A stretch of DNA of 64,000 nt from NCBI RefSeq assembly GCF_008757455.1, contig NZ_VCMV01000013.1:509237-573236 (forward strand), in the 5' to 3' direction. The notes under the pieces are model-generated. The model was not told the origin of the DNA. It did no database searches and saw only the letters and a program-made list of their open reading frames with translations. The stretch comes from Microvirga brassicacearum (GTDB lineage: Bacteria; Pseudomonadota; Alphaproteobacteria; Rhizobiales; Beijerinckiaceae). Position 1 is the first letter of the stretch. The number at the start of each line of letters is the position of its first letter. This document shows, piece by piece, positions 60,328 to 64,000 of the stretch. Made by a program: the position numbers and the translations under genes.

Positions 60328-60969
60328 ATGGCAACGATCTCGCTCGAATCGCTCGACCTCGCCGCTCTTCTCTGCTCCCGCGTTTGCCACGACGTGATCT
60401 CGCCCGTCGGAGCGATCGTGAATGGGCTTGAGGTTCTCGAAGACGACAACGACCTCTCGATGCGGGAATTTGCCTTGGAATTGATCGGAAAGAGCGCCCG
60501 CCAGGCTTCTGCCCGCCTGCAATTCGCGCGGCTCGCTTTCGGCGCCGCAGGATCGGCCGGTGCCTCTATCGACCTGGGCGATGCCGAGCAGGTCGCGCGT
60601 GGCATGTTTCAGGACGACAAGGTTTCGTTCACATGGTCTGCCCCGCGTCTTCTGTTCCCGAAGAACCGGGTCAAGCTCCTGCTCAACCTGATCATGATCG
60701 CCACCACGGCGATCCCGCGCGGCGGCTCGATTTCCGTTCACGTTTCGGGCGATGCTGAAAAATGCGAGTTCCTGATCAACTCGAAAGGCATCAACGCCCG
60801 CATCCCCGCCCACGCCGAAGACCTTCTGGCGGGCCATTCTGAAAGCGGAACCGTCGATGCGCACGGGATCCAGGTCTATTACGCGGGCGAGGTGGCACGC
60901 GCCGCCGGCATGAACGTCGCCTTCAGCATCGAGGGTGACGAGGTCACCATTCGCTCGGCGACCGTCTGA
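60328..60969 (+). CDS. chpT: Histidine phosphotransferase ChpT
   Basis: A 213-residue phosphotransferase that passes phosphate from CckA to CtrA and CpdR in the alphaproteobacterial cell-cycle network. The phosphorylated His is in LAALLCSRVCHDVISPVGAI (about residue 20), the DHp-like dimer helix follows, and the C-terminal degenerate HATPase-like domain (VKLLLNLIMIATTAIPRGGS) lacks ATP-binding motifs, as expected. GGAG is 6 bases before the ATG. It is convergent with ctrA, its target, across a shared terminator; this pairing is close and useful for identification. Confidence 0.94.
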   Translation: MATISLESLDLAALLCSRVCHDVISPVGAIVNGLEVLEDDNDLSMREFALELIGKSARQASARLQFARLAFGAAGSAGASIDLGDAEQVARGMFQDDKVSFTWSAPRLLFPKNRVKLLLNLIMIATTAIPRGGSISVHVSGDAEKCEFLINSKGINARIPAHAEDLLAGHSESGTVDAHGIQVYYAGEVARAAGMNVAFSIEGDEVTIRSATV

Positions 60970-60989
60970 AGGAAGCTTCACGTCTAACG

Positions 60990-61017
60990 AAAAAGCCCGG
61001 CATCGAGCCGGGCTTTT
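60990..61017. terminator. Bidirectional terminator between chpT and ctrA
   Basis: AAAAGCCCGGC and GCCGGGCTTTT form an 11-bp stem with a 5-base loop, with T runs on both strands. It can end both convergent transcripts. Confidence 0.88.
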
Positions 61018-61035
61018 GTTCCGTATGAGGGCAAA

Positions 61036-61737
61036 TTACACCGCGATGCGTTGCTCGGCCTCGGTCGGCTCCCGCAGCACGTAGCCGCGTCCCCATACCG
61101 TTTCGATGTAGTTCTTGCCTTGCGACGCATTGGCGAGCTTCTTGCGCAGCTTGCAGATGAACACGTCGATGATTTTCAGCTCCGGCTCATCCATTCCGCC
61201 ATAGAGGTGGTTGAGGAACATCTCCTTCGTCAAGGTCGTGCCCTTGCGAAGCGAGAGCAGCTCCAGCATCTGGTATTCCTTGCCGGTCAGGTGAACGCGG
61301 GCGCTGCCGACTTCGACCGTCTTGGTGTCGAGATTGACCACCAGGTCGGCCGTGGTGATGACGGATTGCGCGTGGCCCTTGGAACGCCGCACGATGGCGT
61401 GGATGCGCGCGACCAGCTCGTCCTTGTGAAATGGCTTGGTGAGGTAGTCGTCGGCGCCGAAGCCGAGGCCCTTCACCTTGTCCTCGATGCCGGCCATGCC
61501 GGACAGGATGAGGATCGGCGTCTTCACCTTGGCGACCCGCAGGGTGCGGAGAACCTCATATCCCGACATGTCGGGGAGGTTCAGGTCGAGAAGGATGATA
61601 TCGTAGTCGTAGAGCTTGCCGAGGTCGATGCCCTCTTCGCCGAGATCCGTCGCATAGACGTTAAAGTTCTCGGACTTCAGCATCAGCTCGATGCTTTGCG
61701 CAGTTGCGCTGTCGTCTTCGATAAGAAGTACGCGCAT
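61036..61737 (-). CDS. ctrA: Cell-cycle response regulator CtrA
   Basis: A 233-residue OmpR-type regulator, the master cell-cycle transcription factor of alphaproteobacteria. Receiver: [20 protein letters not shown] with phospho-Asp in [17 protein letters not shown] (about residue 51) and Lys in [13 protein letters not shown]-binding winged helix: [20 protein letters not shown] and [11 protein letters not shown]. The ATG at 61737 is fixed by the invariant MRVLLIEDD start; a frame upstream is not used. The C-terminus ends AEQRIAV, close to the short signal used for degradation in some species. It binds TTAA-type boxes and controls division, flagella and envelope genes, several of which lie nearby (fliJ-like, eipA). 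Confidence 0.97.
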   Translation of the reverse strand: MRVLLIEDDSATAQSIELMLKSENFNVYATDLGEEGIDLGKLYDYDIILLDLNLPDMSGYEVLRTLRVAKVKTPILILSGMAGIEDKVKGLGFGADDYLTKPFHKDELVARIHAIVRRSKGHAQSVITTADLVVNLDTKTVEVGSARVHLTGKEYQMLELLSLRKGTTLTKEMFLNHLYGGMDEPELKIIDVFICKLRKKLANASQGKNYIETVWGRGYVLREPTEAEQRIAV

Positions 61738-62239
61738 GTTAAATCCCCAGCCCTTGCCCATGGACCACCGAACAGCCTCTGGCTGCCCACCCGCGACAGG
61801 GCGTGTCGCGGATGTCCTCTGAACTGATTCGCAACGCTAATACGGAATGGTTAACAAACCCTGATTCGCACATGCAAGCGATTAACGACCTGATGCCAGA
61901 CATCAGTTGTTCGTAGCGCCCGTTGCCGGACAGGTGGCTTGCCATCCGTAAACCCCATTGCCTTCCAAAAAGCTTCGCCGACGAGGCGGAAAAGCCTCGC
62001 GCAGGTCCGATTCCGAGGTCTCGGCCTGGCTCCCGCGCAGTCTTAACGAAAGGGGTAAATGAAAGGTTGATGCTTCCCGCCGGGAGCTCGCCGCGTCGGG
62101 CGCAAGGCTGCGGGCTAGTGTCTTTCGTCGGCTTCGGTAAGGAACGGTCAACCTCCATGCGAGATGGTAGCGCATGGCCGGCGGGTAACTGAGCGATCAG
62201 CCGGGCACATGAAACAGCGACGTGTGGAGTTCAATCAAT
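61738..62239. promoter_or_regulatory. Regulatory region between ctrA and the fliJ-like gene
   Basis: 500 bases without a gene. GANTC (CcrM methylation) sites occur at 61826-61830, 61863-61867 and 62009-62013. TTAAC half-sites of the CtrA type occur at 61851, 61882 and 62043; the last has GTAAA 8 bases on. A hairpin lies at 61982-61999 (CGAGGC with GCCTCG). The layout fits methylation- and CtrA-dependent transcription of ctrA and of the flagellar gene; no exact TTAA-N7-TTAA pair was seen. Confidence 0.6.
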
Positions 62240-62644
62240 ATGAAGTCGCGGGACACGCTCATCCGCCTCAAGCGCTTTCAGGTCGACGAAAAACGTCGGC
62301 GGGTCGCACAGATCGACATGATGATCGCAGAGTTCGATCGCATGGCGGCTGATCTCGATCGGGAGATCGCCATGGAGGAGCAGAAGGCCGGAATCTCCGA
62401 CCCGAACCACTTCGCTTACCCCACCTATGCGCGTGCCGCTGCGCAGCGCCGGGACAATCTGCGCCAGTCGGGCGCAAACCTGCACGCACAACTCGACGAC
62501 GCCAAGGCCGAACTCGGCGAGGCGTTTGAGGAATTGAAGAAGGCCGAGAGCCTGGACGACCGCGAGCGCAGTCTTGATGCGGTTCGGGATCAGGCTGTTA
62601 TCAGCCATCTGGCGCAGCGGCGCGTCATGCGCGCGTCCGCCTGA
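62240..62644 (+). CDS. Flagellar export protein FliJ-like
   Basis: A 134-residue coiled-coil protein beginning MKSRDTLIRLKRFQVDEKRR, the pattern of alphaproteobacterial FliJ, with IDMMIAEFDRMAADLDREIA, the YPTYARAAAQRRDNLRQSGA segment and ELKKAESLDDRERSLDAVRD. FliJ escorts substrates to the flagellar export gate. GGAG lies 10 bases before the ATG. In many relatives fliI-fliJ lies beside ctrA; here fliI is not seen, only ctrA upstream in divergent orientation. A CtrA-controlled promoter is likely in the region before it. Confidence 0.82.
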   Translation: MKSRDTLIRLKRFQVDEKRRRVAQIDMMIAEFDRMAADLDREIAMEEQKAGISDPNHFAYPTYARAAAQRRDNLRQSGANLHAQLDDAKAELGEAFEELKKAESLDDRERSLDAVRDQAVISHLAQRRVMRASA

Positions 62645-62698
62645 CGGCATTCATTCTCGAGTCAGAGTCCAACAAGGAATGAGCGTGCGGTAGCGCGC

Positions 62699-63340
62699 CT
62701 ATTTCTGTTGGGCGCCAGGGTCACGGGGATGGATGATCGGGACCTGAGGCGCGCAGGTCAGGGGCAAAAAACCTTCGAGGCGGGGATCATCGGCGATTTC
62801 GACCGCGCGTTTATATGGCCGGAAGCCCGATCTCACATAAAACGTGACCGCGCCGGGATGGTCGAGCGAACAGGTGTGGACAAAAAAGCGCTTCACGGGC
62901 CGCTCGAAGGCGCGTCGAATCGCTTCCTCCATGAGGGCCCGCCCAATCCCCTTGCCGGTCGTGCCCGGCACGAGCCCGAAATACGCCAGTTCCACCTCGT
63001 TCTCGGGCCGGAAATCGAGTTCCAGCAGCCCGATATCGACACCGTCCAGCACGAGCGCAAAGGCCTCGATATCGGGATGGCGGAGAATTTCGCTGACACT
63101 CGCATCGTCCATGACGGCGCGACCGAACCAGAGCCACGGCTCGCCGATTTGGGCGAAGAGTGCGCGGTAGCGGCCCAGATCGTGGGTCAGCCGCTCGAGC
63201 GCGTACCCACCCAGCGGCGTGGTTCTGGATGTGGCCGGCGGCTCGTGCATTTCCAAATATGTGACGATCGACGCGACCTTGCCGGGGGGAATGTCGGTAT
63301 ATCCCTCAAGACTGAGGAGGATCGAGTCCGGCGACGTCAT
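62699..63340 (-). CDS. GNAT family N-acetyltransferase
   Basis: A 213-residue acetyltransferase. The core lies at about residues 95-195: LELDFRPENEVELAYFGLVP (strands) and GTTGKGIGRALMEEAIRRAF, the acetyl-CoA loop (G-K-G-I-G-R), then RFFVHTCSLDHPGAVTFYVR with the typical final helix. The N-terminal 60 residues are family-specific. The ATG at 63340 follows CAGGAGG. Substrate unknown. It is not linked in function to its neighbours as far as the sequence shows. Confidence 0.87.
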   Translation of the reverse strand: MTSPDSILLSLEGYTDIPPGKVASIVTYLEMHEPPATSRTTPLGGYALERLTHDLGRYRALFAQIGEPWLWFGRAVMDDASVSEILRHPDIEAFALVLDGVDIGLLELDFRPENEVELAYFGLVPGTTGKGIGRALMEEAIRRAFERPVKRFFVHTCSLDHPGAVTFYVRSGFRPYKRAVEIADDPRLEGFLPLTCAPQVPIIHPRDPGAQQK

Positions 63341-63679
63341 GGATGGTCCTCCTGGCACTGAGAATGATGGATTTCTCACGAGCCAGCCCCAAGAGCAATC
63401 GGCAACACTCGAAAGGACTCGGGTCGATGCTGCTCGAGCCGAAGGCGTTCAGTGTGGCCATTGAGGCGGCCAATGCGCACACCAGGGCGGGTGGGCGCAT
63501 CAGGCGTCAGCCTGCCGACGGCATTTTCGGCGTGATTTCAGCGACCCTGCTCCGGCGCGAACCGAGCCGCATTCTTGAAGCTTGGGCGGTCGGTAGGGAC
63601 AAACCGGGGCCTATGCCCCTTGCAGAACAACGGGATTCTGGCACACAAGGATCGTCGCTGAAGGAGACTGACGACGTCG
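63341..63679. other. Intergenic stretch, no gene supported
   Basis: 339 bases between the GNAT gene and the flippase-type gene. An open frame on the plus strand (63343-63696) is not convincing: it has no family pattern and overlaps the next gene. AAGGAG at 63661-63666 is the ribosome site of the downstream gene but at long spacing. I see no promoter motif, hairpin or repeat. Confidence 0.5.
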
Positions 63680-64000
63680 ATGAAAAATGTGCGTGAGTTT
63701 ATCTGGCCTCTGATCGGGCTTGTCGCAGTCGTCGTCTCTTGTTGGCTTCTGTATCGTGAGCTTCGCGGGCTCTCTCTCGACGATGTCTGGGACAGTCTGA
63801 CGGCGATTCCGGGCCAGCGCTACGCGCTGGCGGGGGCCTCGACCATCGTGGCCTACCTGGCGCTCGCCTGGTATGACCGGATCGCGCTCCTCCATCTTGG
63901 CGTCCGCCACATCTCGTGGCTTTTCGTTTCGGTCACCTCGTTCACCACCTATGCGCTTTCCCACAATATCGGGGCTTCCGTATTCTCCGGTGCCGTGGTC
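63680..64000 (+). CDS. Lysylphosphatidylglycerol-synthase transmembrane-type protein, N-terminal part
   Basis: The first 107 residues of a multi-pass membrane protein running off the window. It begins MKNVREFIWPLIGLVAVVVS, with helices WPLIGLVAVVVSCWLLY and YALAGASTIVAYLALAWYD, and the SFTTYALSHNIGASVFSGA stretch, which is the N-terminal signature of the YbhN/UPF0104 and LPG-flippase (MprF-type) family. Such proteins flip or modify lipids. The C-terminal part is not visible, so a soluble synthase domain, present in MprF, cannot be judged. Confidence 0.85.
   Translation, partial: MKNVREFIWPLIGLVAVVVSCWLLYRELRGLSLDDVWDSLTAIPGQRYALAGASTIVAYLALAWYDRIALLHLGVRHISWLFVSVTSFTTYALSHNIGASVFSGAVV

Noticed and set aside
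63343..63696. 117-codon plus-strand frame before the flippase-type gene
   Set aside because: No family resemblance, no good ribosome site, overlaps the next gene.

Overview
The window is high-GC chromosomal DNA from an alphaproteobacterium, most probably of the order Hyphomicrobiales (Rhizobiales). The evidence is the set of alphaproteobacterial genes it carries (chpT, ctrA, EcfG-type sigma factor, eipA/DUF1134, DUF6481), the rpmH-rnpA-yidC-engB-argB order, and GANTC sites upstream of ctrA. I cannot name a genus. No transposase, integrase, CRISPR array or rRNA is visible. One tRNA, tRNA-Arg(ACG), is present.

Layout. Positions 1-18600 are mostly core genes: the end of dnaX, ybaB, recR, dapD, dapE; then truA, a GNAT gene, fmt and def on the minus strand; rmuC; a ferritin-like DUF892 gene; a large RTX repeat protein; a HAD phosphatase; then argB, DUF423, engB, CYTH-CHAD, yidC, rnpA and rpmH. 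Positions 18847-22525 hold a three-gene operon (TVP38-type membrane protein, FAD/NAD oxidoreductase without the redox disulfide, sensor kinase). After tRNA-Arg come a nitronate monooxygenase, a FadB/FadJ-like beta-oxidation enzyme and an aldo-keto reductase. Positions 27257-36943 form a catabolic and uptake operon: M81 (MlrC-like) peptidase, amidohydrolase, complete dipeptide/oligopeptide ABC transporter, and an AstE/AspA-like deacylase.

Positions 37138-57249 are dominated by genes of the general stress response: DUF6481, DUF2188, a second DUF892 gene, a PHB-depolymerase-type esterase, an EcfG-like sigma factor, tamA-tamB, GlsB, DUF2892, a luxR-luxI quorum-sensing pair with a lux box, an XRE regulator, YihY, a four-gene envelope operon, two single-domain response regulators, a SWIB protein, D-amino-acid transaminase and small secreted proteins. 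Positions 57256-64000 hold a coiled-coil membrane protein, eipA, a CysQ-like phosphatase, chpT convergent with ctrA, a FliJ-like gene, a GNAT gene and the start of a flippase-type membrane protein.

The most interesting signal is in the stress region. The sigma factor at 40049-40756 is an EcfG-type ECF sigma whose N-terminal 70 residues look like NepR, the anti-sigma factor normally encoded as a separate protein. Ten sites in the window fit the EcfG promoter pattern (GGAAC, 16-17 bases, CGTT), five of them exactly, each directly upstream of a stress-type or unknown gene, including both single-domain response regulators. The window therefore appears to hold a fused sigma/anti-sigma switch together with part of its regulon. 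All of this was read by eye; no database search or motif scan was run.
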